DNA of 64,000 bases, from contig NZ_CP095391.1 in NCBI RefSeq assembly GCF_023008585.1, forward strand, positions 62,001-126,000, given 5' to 3'. The stretch is from Natribaculum breve (GTDB lineage: Archaea > Halobacteriota > Halobacteria > Halobacteriales > Natrialbaceae). Under the pieces are notes generated by a model that saw only the letters and a program-made list of their open reading frames with translations, made no database searches and was not told the origin of the DNA. Positions 54,798 through 63,802 of the stretch are shown piece after piece (position 1 is the stretch's first letter; each line of letters starts with the position of its first letter). The position numbers were made by a program, and so were the translations under genes.

Positions 54798-55211
54798 TCA
54801 GCAACACCAGCTCGTACTACACCACCGGAACGCGAGCACGCGCTCGCCGCTCGTCTCCGAGGAGACCACGTCGGGTTCGACCGTCATCCCGATCTCGACG
54901 TCGTCGGCGTCGCGTTCGACGACTCGCCCGGTGAGCCGGACTGGACCGAAGTCCGCGATCGCTACCACGTACGGTGCATCGTCTTCGAACGTCGGTGTCG
55001 ACACGCTAGTAACGGTAAACGTCTCGAGGATGCCAGTCGCCGGCAGCGGGGCCGGTTCGACGTCTGCCGACCCACACGCCGGGCAAACGTGCCGTGGCGG
55101 CAGGAAGCCGTGCTCTTCGGAACACGTGAGATAGTAGGGTTCGCCGTCCTCGATAGCGTCGAGCCAGTCGTCGAACCCATCGTCTCTGACGTGATCGCGC
55201 TGTTCGCTCAT
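54798..55211 (-). CDS. DUF35-type Zn-ribbon/OB-fold thiolase partner
   Basis: This 137-aa protein has a DUF35 layout: N-terminal helix, zinc ribbon (LTCSEEHGFLPPRHVCPACGSADVEP), then an OB-fold barrel (GILETFTVTSVSTPTFEDDAPYVVAIADFG...GRVVERDADDVEIGMTVEP). In archaea these proteins pair with thiolase-like enzymes and are thought to aid acyl-CoA handling. The thiolase gene lies directly upstream and the two are linked by a short tandem duplication of their junction. ATG 55211 is the third of three near-identical ATGs there. Confidence 0.85.
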   Translation of the reverse strand: MSEQRDHVRDDGFDDWLDAIEDGEPYYLTCSEEHGFLPPRHVCPACGSADVEPAPLPATGILETFTVTSVSTPTFEDDAPYVVAIADFGPVRLTGRVVERDADDVEIGMTVEPDVVSSETSGERVLAFRWCSTSWCC

Positions 55212-55340
55212 GCGACCACCTCCGGAGCAAGACTCCGGCGTACCCGCATTCGCTCGCACTGCTCGCTCATGCGACCACCCCCAGAGCGGGGCTCTGGTCT
55301 ACCCGCATTCGCTCGCACTGCTCGCTCATGCGACCACCTC
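55206..55340. repeat. 59-bp junction duplication giving chained micro-ORFs
   Basis: The sequence GCTCATGCGACCACC recurs at 55206, 55265 and 55324 with an exact 59-bp period. On the minus strand each unit contains a thiolase-like tail (VVA stop) overlapping an ATG that begins MSEQ. Between the thiolase stop (55326) and the DUF35 start (55211) this makes two 20-codon ORFs, 55267-55329 and 55208-55270. Each is joined to the next by ATGA, so ribosomes could pass by termination-reinitiation. Confidence 0.85.
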
Positions 55341-56492
55341 CAGCACGTGAACGATCGCGGTGGCGACGGTCCCACCCGCGTTGTGCGTCAGCGCCGTCGT
55401 GGCGTCCTCGACGTACTCGCTGTTCGGGTGGTCTCCCCGCAGGAGGGCAGCGATCTCCGCGATCTGGGCAGTTCCCGTCGCACCCACCGGATGGCCCTTC
55501 GCTTTGAGTCCACCCGAGAGGTTGACCGGCCGATCACCGTCTATCGTCGTCCGACAGTCGCGTGCAGCCGAGATGCCCTCGCCGATCGGCTCGAGGTCGA
55601 GCGCTTCGATCGCGAGGACCTCGGCGATCGTAAAGCAGTCGTGGACTTCCGCGACGTCGACCTCGTCCGCCGAGATGCCGGCATCGTCGTAGGCCCGTTC
55701 GCCCGCCCGTCGTGTGGCGGGAGAGCGTGCGAGAAACTCCCGATCGTGTAACGCGAGTCGATCGCCACCCTGCCCAGTGCCGGTGATCGCGACCGACGCG
55801 TCGAGGCCGTGTTCCTCGGCGTAGGACTCGCTCGTGAGTACGAGCGCGGCCGCACCGTCCGAGATCGGACAGGAGTCGTACAGACCCAGCGGCGAGGAGA
55901 TCCGTGGCGCCTCGAGGACGTCCGAAACGTCGATCGCCTGCTGCTGGTGAGCGAGCTCGTTCGAGAGCGCGTGTTCGTGATTTTTCACCGCGACGTGGGC
56001 GAGCGCTTCCCGACTGCCGCCGTAGGTATCGAAGTAGGCTCGAGCCATCAGGGCGTACGCACTGGGGAACGTTACGCCGGCGCGCACTTCCCAGAGATCG
56101 TCCGCCGCAGTTGCGAGCGCGCCTGTCGCGTCGGCCGTCGTCAGGTTCGTCATTCGTTCGGCACCGCCGACCAGCAACACGTCGGATTCACCGCTTCGGA
56201 TGCGTTTGACGGCCTCCCGAACGGGGGCGCTTCCCGAGGCGCACGCCGCCTCGTATCTCGCTGCCGGTGCCTGTACGCCCGCAGCCTCCGCCATCAGCGG
56301 TCCTTGATGTCCCTGTCGTTCCGACAGTTCACCCAGGAAGTTGCCGTAAAGCACTTCTTCGACGTCTGTCCGGGCAACGTCGGCGTCGTCGATCGCACTA
56401 GCACTCGCTTCTGCGAAGAGTTCTCGGGTCGTCCGCTCGGCGTACTCGCCGAACGGCGTGAGTCCGATACCAGCTACTCGTACCTCACTCAT
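55326..56492 (-). CDS. thiolase family protein (acetyl-CoA acetyltransferase-like)
   Basis: This 388-aa thiolase-fold protein contains YEAACASGSAPVREAVKRIRSGESDVLLVGGAERMT with the nucleophilic Cys, EVHDCFTIAEVLAIEAL, NLSGGLKAKGHPVGATGTAQIAEI with the catalytic His, and a C-terminal THNAGGTVATAIVHVLE. The C-terminal Cys of biosynthetic thiolases is replaced by an NAGG loop, as in archaeal thiolases that pair with DUF35 proteins. Probable role: acyl-CoA cleavage or condensation within this catabolic island. The longer upstream frame is not supported. Confidence 0.88.
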   Translation of the reverse strand: MSEVRVAGIGLTPFGEYAERTTRELFAEASASAIDDADVARTDVEEVLYGNFLGELSERQGHQGPLMAEAAGVQAPAARYEAACASGSAPVREAVKRIRSGESDVLLVGGAERMTNLTTADATGALATAADDLWEVRAGVTFPSAYALMARAYFDTYGGSREALAHVAVKNHEHALSNELAHQQQAIDVSDVLEAPRISSPLGLYDSCPISDGAAALVLTSESYAEEHGLDASVAITGTGQGGDRLALHDREFLARSPATRRAGERAYDDAGISADEVDVAEVHDCFTIAEVLAIEALDLEPIGEGISAARDCRTTIDGDRPVNLSGGLKAKGHPVGATGTAQIAEIAALLRGDHPNSEYVEDATTALTHNAGGTVATAIVHVLEVVA

Positions 56493-56646
56493 AGCCGGAC
56501 TGTGGACGACCTGCGTGTTATACCTCGTGGTTGCATCTGAATTAACTGTATTTGCCTGTATTGATGATACAACCATGATTAAGGATTACCGACGATACCC
56601 CAATTAGCTTTTTAACGCTGGCTGTCGGCAACTGTGGAGAACAGGT

Positions 56647-57762
56647 ATGCAGAACGTCGAACAGACAGCACTGACCGAATCAGCCGACCCACCCGAATCG
56701 GACGAGATCGCGGAGTCGGTCCGCAACGCAGGTATCAGCGGCGCGGGCGGAGCCGGGTTCCCATCGTACGTGAAGTGGGAAGCGCTGGACGACGTCCAGT
56801 ACCTGATGGTGAACCATCAGGAGAGCGAGCCCAACTTCTACGGAGACAAGTGGTTACTTCAGAACCGAGCCGAGAAGCTGGCACCGTTCCTCGAGGTACT
56901 CTCGGAGCGATTCGTCGATACCATCGTCATCGGGGCGAAAGCGAAGGATCGGAACGTGTGGATGACCGAGTTCGAGGCGACGACGAACGCGACGACGTAC
57001 GGTCCGGACGAACTGCCGATCGACGTCGAGCGAGAATCCGGCATCGTGATCGCGTACACGGACGACAAGTTCCAGTACGGAATGGAGCAGGTACTGCTCT
57101 CCACGGCGGCGGGGACGACGGTCGGCGGCGATAACGTGCCGACAGACCACGGCTGGATCGTCCACAACACCGAGTCCCTGTACAACGTCTCTCGAGCCCT
57201 CGTGGACGACGATCCGGTCACTCACAAACTCGTCCACGTCGGGCTCGACGTGCCCCAGCACCGGTTCCTTCTGGCCCCTATCGGAACCCCAGCGTCGACG
57301 TTACTCGAGGCGGCGGGGACGTCGCTCGAGGAGGCTAGCGACAAGGTAGTGCTCGAGGGTGGACCGGGGTGGTGTTTCGAGATCGACGACGACCTCGACG
57401 AGTTTTCCGTGACCAAAGCGACGAACGGCCTGTTGCTGGCGACCCCCGAGACCGTCGAAGCGAACACACGCGGCGAGGATCGCGTGGACCTCCTCGGCGT
57501 CGACGACTGGGACGAGCGACGACACGAGACAGAACCGTCGACGATCCGTCCCGATCGCGTCCGAATTCCGCTGATCACCAATCCAGCGTACGAGGGACTC
57601 GTCCAGCCGAGCGCGCCGATCGTTCTGAAAGGCGAGTCCGTCTCGGTCGGCGAGCGGATCGCGGATCCGGCCGCGGACGGTATCAGCATCGCACAGCACG
57701 CGTCGATAGACGGGACGGTAACGGACGTGACCGAGACCGAGATCGTAATCGAACGCGAGTAA
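56647..57762 (+). CDS. RnfC/NqrA/PduS-like flavin-NADH domain protein
   Basis: This 371-aa protein has GISGAGGAGFPSYVKWEAL near residue 32 (nucleotide and FMN-binding glycine loop), MVNHQESEPNFYGDKWLL, and a C-terminal SLBB-like plus barrel region ending VSVGERIADPAADGISIAQHASIDGTVTDVTETEIVIE, the RnfC-type barrel-sandwich hybrid. It has no visible ferredoxin CxxCxxC cluster motif. Relatives are complex I 51-kDa, RnfC, NqrA and the cobalamin reductase PduS. Beside B12-dependent mutase genes a corrinoid-reducing role is possible but unproven. Confidence 0.75.
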   Translation: MQNVEQTALTESADPPESDEIAESVRNAGISGAGGAGFPSYVKWEALDDVQYLMVNHQESEPNFYGDKWLLQNRAEKLAPFLEVLSERFVDTIVIGAKAKDRNVWMTEFEATTNATTYGPDELPIDVERESGIVIAYTDDKFQYGMEQVLLSTAAGTTVGGDNVPTDHGWIVHNTESLYNVSRALVDDDPVTHKLVHVGLDVPQHRFLLAPIGTPASTLLEAAGTSLEEASDKVVLEGGPGWCFEIDDDLDEFSVTKATNGLLLATPETVEANTRGEDRVDLLGVDDWDERRHETEPSTIRPDRVRIPLITNPAYEGLVQPSAPIVLKGESVSVGERIADPAADGISIAQHASIDGTVTDVTETEIVIERE

Positions 57763-57805
57763 CGGCACGGACACGCGAAAACAGCACGACGAAACCACCA
57801 CACGT

Positions 57806-58273
57806 ATGAAACGAAACTCAGAGGTAGACTTCGGGCACGAGTCCCGAAGCATACCAGCGATTCCACACAGCGAACACGCGGACGTGATCGACTCCTCGGA
57901 GATTGCCGGAGACGACCAGCCACGAGCGTTGGCCGCGATCATCGATAGACTACGGACCGCCGGTGCCGAGCGAATCAGCATCGTCGTCGAAGACGAGTCC
58001 GGCCACCAGTACCTCGAGAACGGCGAACTCCTGCTCGAGGTCAAGACGATCTACGACCACTGGGGGATGGAAGAACGGCTCCGTCGGCGGTTGGAGGCCG
58101 TCGGCGACACGGTCCGGTGGAACGGTCAGGTGTACGACTTCGACGCGCGGGTCGGTCCCGAAACAGTCGCCACCGACTCGCTGATTCTGTACGGCCGCTT
58201 CCGTGACCATCGAGGCAACACGCGAACGGGAGGCAGCGTCGACGTCACACGACGTGACGAGACGCCGTCCTGA
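57806..58273 (+). CDS. uncharacterised haloarchaeal protein
   Basis: This 155-aa acidic protein lies 43 nt after the RnfC-like gene and is probably cotranscribed. Its middle (AERISIVVEDESGHQYLENGELLLEVKTIYDHWGMEERLRRRLEAVGD) alternates strands and helices. The first 20 residues coincide with a hairpin in the DNA (CTTCGGG and CCCGAAG arms near 57828-57848), so a start further downstream is possible. No family recognised. Confidence 0.6.
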   Translation: MKRNSEVDFGHESRSIPAIPHSEHADVIDSSEIAGDDQPRALAAIIDRLRTAGAERISIVVEDESGHQYLENGELLLEVKTIYDHWGMEERLRRRLEAVGDTVRWNGQVYDFDARVGPETVATDSLILYGRFRDHRGNTRTGGSVDVTRRDETPS

Positions 58274-58405
58274 CGTCCTCCCACGGCGAAAGCCGCAGGC
58301 TTTCCTCGCACTGAACGCGCGTGTAAAGGCGGTCGCGTCGATCGACACGTGTCGTCGGACGACAGGCGGCGGAGAGACTAAGGACGAGCAGGGTGACGTC
58401 GTGTT

Positions 58406-59449
58406 ATGGAGCGGCGTAAAGTGCAGCAACTCGGAGGATCGACGCTGGCAGTAAGTCTACCGCGGGAGTGGGTCGAGGAGAACGGCGTCGAGAAAGGCGA
58501 CGAAGTGTACATCCCGGTCAACCGTGGTAGCCTGCGCGTGGTCGCCGAGTCGGGACTGCAGAATCAGACGACGGCGACGATTCACGCGAAGGACCTCGGC
58601 GAGGACGCCGTCGAGCGCGCGATCATCGCACAGTACGTCCTCGGTCAGCGGACGATCCGGATCACCCACGCAGACGGGACGCTCACGGACGGCCACATCA
58701 ACGGCGTCTACAACGCCGAATCACAGCTCATGGGGCTCGGAATCGTCGAAGAGGCGACCGACGACATCGTCGTCCGCTGCTCGGTCGACCCTGCCGACTT
58801 CACCCTCGGCGAGTTACTCGAGCACCTCGAGTCGATCGGTCGAGCGATGCGCGACGACGCGATGAAGGCGCTCGCGTACAGCAACGCGGACCTGGTCCAG
58901 AACGTAGCCAGCCGGGAGCGACAGGCGAATCGTATCTTCGTGCTCCTGTTGCGACTCATCTACACCGGATCCCGGGACCCGCTCGTCGCCCAGAAGATCT
59001 GCCTCGAGGACGACCTTCCACTGATCGCCTATCGTTCGATCGCCAAAAATCTCGAGCTCACGGCGGACAGCTCCCAGAGTCTCGCCGAAATCGCCGTCGA
59101 GATGGACCAGCGTGGGGTCGACGTCGACCAGGCCACGATGCGAGAGATCAATCGCCTGGTCGACCGAATCGACGAGATCGCAACGGAGAGCGTTACAGCA
59201 GCCATCGAGCGCGATTACGACCTCGCGATGACGCCACGCGAACGCTTCGAAACGATCGTGGACCACAAAAACGCGATCCTCCAGGGTCTCGAGGGAACGA
59301 ACGCAGAGGAGGTCGCTTACGCTCGAGATGTACTCGTTCGATTGCGGCAAATCGCCGAGTATTCGCTCCGAAACGCCGAGATCGCTGCGAATCTCGCGAT
59401 GGTCAGCGACTCCAGATACGTCTCGATCGGCGATCGAACTGAGCCGTGA
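58406..59449 (+). CDS. AbrB-PhoU phosphate uptake regulator
   Basis: This 347-aa protein has an N-terminal SpoVT/AbrB swapped-hairpin DNA-binding domain (MERRKVQQLGGSTLAVSLPREWVEENGVEKGDEVYI). Two helical PhoU-type repeats follow (about 110-215 and 225-335, with EHLESIGRAMRDDAMKAL and VLVRLRQIAEYSLRNAEIA). Proteins of this form regulate phosphate transport operons in haloarchaea. It reads toward the minus-strand acyl-CoA synthetase, with only three bases between stops. A link to the catabolic genes is not evident. Confidence 0.88.
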   Translation: MERRKVQQLGGSTLAVSLPREWVEENGVEKGDEVYIPVNRGSLRVVAESGLQNQTTATIHAKDLGEDAVERAIIAQYVLGQRTIRITHADGTLTDGHINGVYNAESQLMGLGIVEEATDDIVVRCSVDPADFTLGELLEHLESIGRAMRDDAMKALAYSNADLVQNVASRERQANRIFVLLLRLIYTGSRDPLVAQKICLEDDLPLIAYRSIAKNLELTADSSQSLAEIAVEMDQRGVDVDQATMREINRLVDRIDEIATESVTAAIERDYDLAMTPRERFETIVDHKNAILQGLEGTNAEEVAYARDVLVRLRQIAEYSLRNAEIAANLAMVSDSRYVSIGDRTEP

Positions 59450-59452
59450 CGG

Positions 59453-61090
59453 TCACTGCGCGCCGTCCGTCGCCTGCTCTCGCTCCCGGAGTTCGACCCG
59501 GCGAATCTTCCCGCTCGAGGTTTTCGGGAGGTCGTCGACGAACTCGACCCGACGAGGGTACTTGTACGGTGCCGTCTCCGACTTCACGTGCTCCTGAATT
59601 GCTTCGACGAGGTCGTCGCTTTTCTCGTGTCCTTCGGCGAGTACGACGTAGGCTTTGACGACGTTGCCACGCTCCTCGTGGGGGCTGCCGACGGCTGCGG
59701 CTTCGGAGACAGCCGGGTGCGACACGAGGGCGTCTTCGACCTCGAACGGTCCGATGCGGTAGCCCGACGAGATGATGACGTCGTCGGCCCGGCCTTCGAA
59801 GAAGAAGTAGCCGTCCTCGTCCCGTCGGGCGAGGTCGCCGGTGCGGTAGTACTCGCCACTGAACGTCCGCTCGTCCAGGTCGGGTTTCTCGTAGTAGCCG
59901 TCGAAGATCGCCGGGCAGTCGACGGGCGCAGCGATCTCGCCGATCTCACCGACGTCGACTTCCTCCTCCGATTCGGTGTCGATGATCGTCGTCTCACAAC
60001 CGGGAAGCGGTTTTCCCATACTGCCGGGCTTGACGTCGATACCGGGATAGTTTCCGACGATCGCGGTGGTCTCCGTCTGTCCGTACGCTCCGCGTGGGGT
60101 CACGCCGAGGGCCTCCTCGAACGTCTCTATCGGTTCACGATTGAGCGGCTCGCCCGCCGACAGCGCGTCTGTAAGCGCGAGATCGTACTCGGAGAGGTCT
60201 TCCTGGGCCCACATCCGGTACTGCGTCGGGACCGCACAGAGTTTGGTCACTCCCTCCTGTTCCATCAACTCGAGGAACCGAACCGGTTCGAACTCGCCGT
60301 CGTAGACGAACTGCGTCGCACCCGTCGTCAGGCCGACGCCGACCGGACTCCAGAACCACTTGGCCCATCCGGTGCCGGTCGTCGCCCACAGCAGTTCGTC
60401 CTCGAGGTCTCCGTCACGCCGTATGCCCCACCAGTAGGGGGCGTTGATCGATTCGAAACATCGCATCCACCGGTGTCGGTGCATCACGGGCTTTGGCCGT
60501 CCCGTCGTCCCGCTGGTGTAGTTGATCGACATCGGATCCGCAGCGCCCAGTTCCGGCCCGTCGTGACTCGAGTCCCGTCCCTCGAGGAGGTCGGCGAACG
60601 ACTTCCAGCCGTCCCGAGTGCCGTCGAGGACGATCGTCCGCTCGAGCGGCGTCTCCTCGAGGACCGGTTCGACCATGTCGGTCAACGATTCGTGAGCGAC
60701 GATCGTCGTCGCATCGCAGTCGTCCGCCCGAAAGCGGACGTCCTTCGGCGCGAGCATCGACGAGCACGGGACGACCAGCCCGCCTCGTTTCAGTGTACCG
60801 AGCTGAACGGCAAAGGCGTCCGGATGTCGTGGCAACAGGTGCATCACGCGATCTCCCTTCCCGACGCCTAACTCGGCGAGTGCGTTCGCAAATCGGTTCA
60901 TGTCCGCCCGGAGGTCGTCGTACGTTCGTTCAGCCCGCAAACCGTCCTCGTCGCGGAACCGAACGGCGGCTCTATCGCCGAACGACCTCGCGTGTGATTC
61001 GATCGTATCGGTCAACGAGTAGTCCGTCGGCACGTCCCACTCGAAGTCCTCGAATCCCGTCTCGTACTCGCCAGCAGTGTCTGTCGACAT
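59453..61090 (-). CDS. AMP-forming acyl-CoA synthetase
   Basis: This 545-aa member of the ANL superfamily has MSINYTSGTTGRPKPVMHRHRWM (AMP-binding P-loop), RGAYGQTETTAIVGNYPG, EYYRTGDLARRDEDGYFFFEGRADDVIISSGYRIGPFEVE and LPKTSSGKIRRVELRE with the catalytic Lys. It resembles medium-chain or acetyl-CoA synthetases. It activates a carboxylic acid with ATP and CoA and could supply the thiolase or hydratase nearby. Substrate length cannot be read from the sequence. Confidence 0.9.
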   Translation of the reverse strand: MSTDTAGEYETGFEDFEWDVPTDYSLTDTIESHARSFGDRAAVRFRDEDGLRAERTYDDLRADMNRFANALAELGVGKGDRVMHLLPRHPDAFAVQLGTLKRGGLVVPCSSMLAPKDVRFRADDCDATTIVAHESLTDMVEPVLEETPLERTIVLDGTRDGWKSFADLLEGRDSSHDGPELGAADPMSINYTSGTTGRPKPVMHRHRWMRCFESINAPYWWGIRRDGDLEDELLWATTGTGWAKWFWSPVGVGLTTGATQFVYDGEFEPVRFLELMEQEGVTKLCAVPTQYRMWAQEDLSEYDLALTDALSAGEPLNREPIETFEEALGVTPRGAYGQTETTAIVGNYPGIDVKPGSMGKPLPGCETTIIDTESEEEVDVGEIGEIAAPVDCPAIFDGYYEKPDLDERTFSGEYYRTGDLARRDEDGYFFFEGRADDVIISSGYRIGPFEVEDALVSHPAVSEAAAVGSPHEERGNVVKAYVVLAEGHEKSDDLVEAIQEHVKSETAPYKYPRRVEFVDDLPKTSSGKIRRVELREREQATDGAQ

Positions 61091-61238
61091 GGCTCGTCCA
61101 GAACCATGTGAAGATCACACATAATTGTTGGCGTGGACGTTCGATACTGCCACAGTCACTTGCCGCCTGTTTCCTCGACGTATCAGTCAGCGTATCTGTG
61201 CATACTTTTAAGTGACAGAAAAGCTACTAGCGGCGTGG

Positions 61239-61343
61239 ATGTTCAGATTCGAGTGCCCCCAGTGTGCGACGACCATCGCGAAAGCGGACGAACCGTACGT
61301 GTGCCCGGAGTGCGGGTACGCACCACCACACGGTTCCGATTAG
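61239..61343 (+). CDS. 34-aa zinc-ribbon micro-protein
   Basis: A short ORF encodes [20 protein letters not shown] followed by [14 protein letters not shown]: two CPxC knuckles 15 residues apart, a minimal zinc ribbon. The paired cysteine motifs make it a credible gene. Similar tiny zinc-finger proteins are abundant in haloarchaea and mostly uncharacterised. Confidence 0.65.
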   Translation: MFRFECPQCATTIAKADEPYVCPECGYAPPHGSD

Positions 61344-61374
61344 CGTTCCGACGGAACGACGCGGTTGCGCATCA

Positions 61375-61592
61375 TCGCCAGGCTCGACGATGCCAGCGTT
61401 CGCGTAGTCAGCGGCGGCGACACCCCGCCACGTGGCCATACCGATCTTCTCGCGGGGATCATCGGTCGAGGCCGACGAGGTTCCTTGCTCGACGACCGTC
61501 TGATGGTGACGCTGGAGCGAGCAGTCGCGCTCGCCGAGGCGGCTGACGTCGCCACGCTCGTCGGCGACGATCTGGACCTCGACCTCGAGACG
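61375..61592 (-). pseudogene. biotin carboxylase (acyl-CoA carboxylase alpha) relic
   Basis: The minus strand reads [20 protein letters not shown], then [17 protein letters not shown], then ...[24 protein letters not shown]. This matches the core of biotin carboxylase (the ATP-grasp [10 protein letters not shown] motif and AARRAAxxxxYxNAGTVEF stretch) with many substitutions. Only about 70 of roughly 600 residues remain, with no start and degenerate flanks. It lies directly after the PccX-like gene on the same strand, so a carboxylase operon has decayed here. Confidence 0.75.
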
Positions 61593-61610
61593 CCGAGGAG
61601 TCGAAATCGA

Positions 61611-61937
61611 TTAAAAGTGACTGACTCGACTCGCCGCAGCCCACGGATCGGGCGGTGCATTCGCCGGTATCCGGCCGGTCCAGGCGCGATCCCCGCGCAC
61701 GCGTCCGGCGAACGGCCACCGCCTGTCGTTCCAGGTCTCTTCGTCCGTCGCCGTGGCGGCAGCCGCCCGCTCGCGGTCGTACAGGTGAGCCCCGATGGCT
61801 GCGACGATGGCAGCGACCTCCTCGTCCGTCGCGGTGTCGGGCACGTCGAGTGTCACGTCCGCGGAAAGGGTGTCATCGTCGAGTTCGGGCGCTGGTAGCT
61901 CGTCGTCACCGGGTATGGAGAGTTCTTTCGAAGCCAT
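61611..61937 (-). CDS. PccX-like small subunit of acyl-CoA carboxylase
   Basis: This 108-aa protein starts [21 protein letters not shown]. Its C-terminal half ([24 protein letters not shown]...[14 protein letters not shown]...[14 protein letters not shown]) resembles the small third subunit, PccX, of haloarchaeal propionyl-CoA carboxylase and epsilon-type subunits of acyl-CoA carboxylases. Upstream is an AT-rich gap. It may still work with the intact carboxyltransferase at 52.9-54.5 kb, although its own operon partner is a relic. Confidence 0.7.
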   Translation of the reverse strand: MASKELSIPGDDELPAPELDDDTLSADVTLDVPDTATDEEVAAIVAAIGAHLYDRERAAAATATDEETWNDRRWPFAGRVRGDRAWTGRIPANAPPDPWAAASRVSHF

Positions 61938-62122
61938 TGGTATCGTGTTTCTCGTCGCACTCGTCTCGGTCGATTCGTGCTCGGTTCGCGGTTTTCACCG
62001 AAACCTTCCCGATTGTTCCTGTTAGATTCGTCTATCGGATCCCACGTTAGTTTTTCGGAACGCGCAACGCTGGCGACCGGAAGGGAGACCGTCAACACCC
62101 CGATCGAAACGACGACAGATGA

Positions 62123-62302
62123 TCAAGCGAATTCGGCGAGCCGCACCGACTGCGTCGTTTCGATCCACGCGAGCGGGTTTTCCGAGTCGTAGATCACGAC
62201 ACGTTTGTCCGTCGTGTACGACTCGACCGTTCCGTCCGTTCTCGAGGTATCGTGCTCGCTTTTGCCGTCAGATTGGTCACTGCCGCCATCGGAGTCGGAC
62301 AT
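62123..62302 (-). CDS. short haloarchaeal protein
   Basis: This 59-aa protein has a Ser/Asp-rich N-terminus followed by a conserved-looking tail, DKRVVIYDSENPLAWIETTQ. Similar RVVIYDxxNPxAWI tails occur in a family of short uncharacterised haloarchaeal proteins. It is divergent from the enoyl-CoA hydratase gene. Start ATG 62302; a GTG at 62314 is possible. Confidence 0.5.
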   Translation of the reverse strand: MSDSDGGSDQSDGKSEHDTSRTDGTVESYTTDKRVVIYDSENPLAWIETTQSVRLAEFA

Positions 62303-62425
62303 CTCGTTCACCACGGAATACGATATGGGCCGCCACGTTATAATTCTGCCGCGGCCGATGTATCGACGGCGGTGGTCAGACTGACGGGAGATTTATACTA
62401 CCAGACGTCCGACTGTTACCTGCTC

Positions 62426-63196
62426 ATGACGGAACACGTCATCTACGAACAGGAGAACGATGTGAGCACCGTTCGACTGAACCGGCCGGATAAACTGAAC
62501 TCGCTTTCACTCGAGATGTGGGACGCGATTCCCGCGTACATTCGGCGGGCGCGCCGAGACGGTGCACGTGCGGTCGTCCTCACCGGAACGGGACGAACCT
62601 TCTGTGCTGGCGACGACATCGGTACGCTCGACGAGATCGAATCCGAGTGGGACGTCCGCGAGTTGACCGAGACGGCCTTCGAGTGTTTCCGAACGATCGA
62701 ACGGGCACCGATCCCGGTGATCGGCCTGGCGAACGGATCGGCGTACGGTGGTGGGTTCGAGCTCCTGCTCTCCTGTGACGTGACGGTCGTTCCGGAGGAC
62801 GCTACGTTCGCGCTCCCAGAGGTGCAGATCGGTGCGTATCCGTTCTACGCGACCAAGCGTCTCGCACGTCTCATCGGAAAGCAACGCGCGATGGAACTGT
62901 CTATCGCCGGTCGGGAGATCTCCGGAACGACGGCCGCCGACTGGGGTGTGTTCGCCCGTGCGGTTCCCGAAGACGAGGTGAGCGACACGGTCGACGAGTT
63001 GCTCGACGGCGTCCGCGACGGATCTCCCGGCGCGATCGACGTCACGAAATCGTGGCTGAACGCGAGTCTGCGATTCCCCGGTGAAGACGACGCCATGCGA
63101 AGCGGGTTCGGCTACCTCTATGCGGGTCCAGACGCACACGAAGGCGCATCTGCGTTCGTCGAGAACCGAGACCCGGAGTACACCGGGACGGAGTGA
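62426..63196 (+). CDS. enoyl-CoA hydratase/isomerase family protein
   Basis: This 256-aa crotonase has [21 protein letters not shown], the oxyanion-hole strand [15 protein letters not shown], and [27 protein letters not shown] with the second oxyanion Gly. The position of the first catalytic Glu (after [10 protein letters not shown], in [13 protein letters not shown]) is kept. It hydrates enoyl-CoA or isomerises double bonds. ATG 62426 is chosen from homology; the longer frame starts in the gap. It stands apart from the hydratase domain of the propionyl-CoA synthase. Confidence 0.88.
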   Translation: MTEHVIYEQENDVSTVRLNRPDKLNSLSLEMWDAIPAYIRRARRDGARAVVLTGTGRTFCAGDDIGTLDEIESEWDVRELTETAFECFRTIERAPIPVIGLANGSAYGGGFELLLSCDVTVVPEDATFALPEVQIGAYPFYATKRLARLIGKQRAMELSIAGREISGTTAADWGVFARAVPEDEVSDTVDELLDGVRDGSPGAIDVTKSWLNASLRFPGEDDAMRSGFGYLYAGPDAHEGASAFVENRDPEYTGTE

Positions 63197-63226
63197 CGCC
63201 CTCGCCAACCGTCGGGGTGGCGTCCG

Positions 63227-63620
63227 TCATCGCTCGAGAGCGTTCCCGCGAACGAACTCGATCGCGTCGTCCATGGCTGCACCGGGGCCGAACACCGCCG
63301 CGACACAAGCCTCGTAGAGGGCCTTTTCGCCCGCGTCGGGAACGATCCCACCGACGAGCGTCTCCTCGAACGCGTCGGACTCTTTCAGCCATCGGCGATC
63401 TTCGGCACGAGGGTATCGTGCGTTCCGGCGGGATCGAAATACCGAGGACGTCGACGTCCTCCTGAACCGCCGTCTGGACGACTTCTTCGGGCATCTCGTG
63501 GGGACCGGAGTAGACGACTTCGAACCCCGCATCGCGGAACGTGCGAGCGATGACGTGGGCACCACGGTCCAGACCGTCGAGTCCGACTGTCGGGATGAAC
63601 GCCCGATCGTCCAGACGACG
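63227..63620 (-). pseudogene. methylmalonyl-CoA mutase B12-binding subunit, frameshifted relic
   Basis: Read across frames the minus strand encodes [20 protein letters not shown], then [37 protein letters not shown]. After a missing base come [14 protein letters not shown] and, after a second missing base, [20 protein letters not shown] and the tail to NALER. This is the mutase B12-binding fold. The canonical DxHxxG motif reads as DGLDRG, with the cobalt-ligand His changed to Leu. No start codon precedes it. Two one-base deletions and the lost His make it a clear pseudogene. Confidence 0.82.
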
Positions 63621-63802
63621 CTACCAGATGGTCCCCGCTCTCGACGGACACACCGTGCTCATCGGTGCCGCTGGATTCTTGTATTCGGCATTTCGGGCCA
63701 GTGGAGTCCCGCTCGAGGACTCGTTTGGCAAACGCTGTCTCCATTTCCGTACTGTCACCTACCGGCCGAAAACTGATATACCGTCGTTTCGTTTGTGTCG
63801 GT

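Noticed and set aside
57823..57852. IS605-type terminal hairpin inside the gene at 57806
   Set aside because: The arms are only 7 bp and lie within an otherwise normal reading frame, so it is probably chance, though it leaves the start codon of that gene uncertain.
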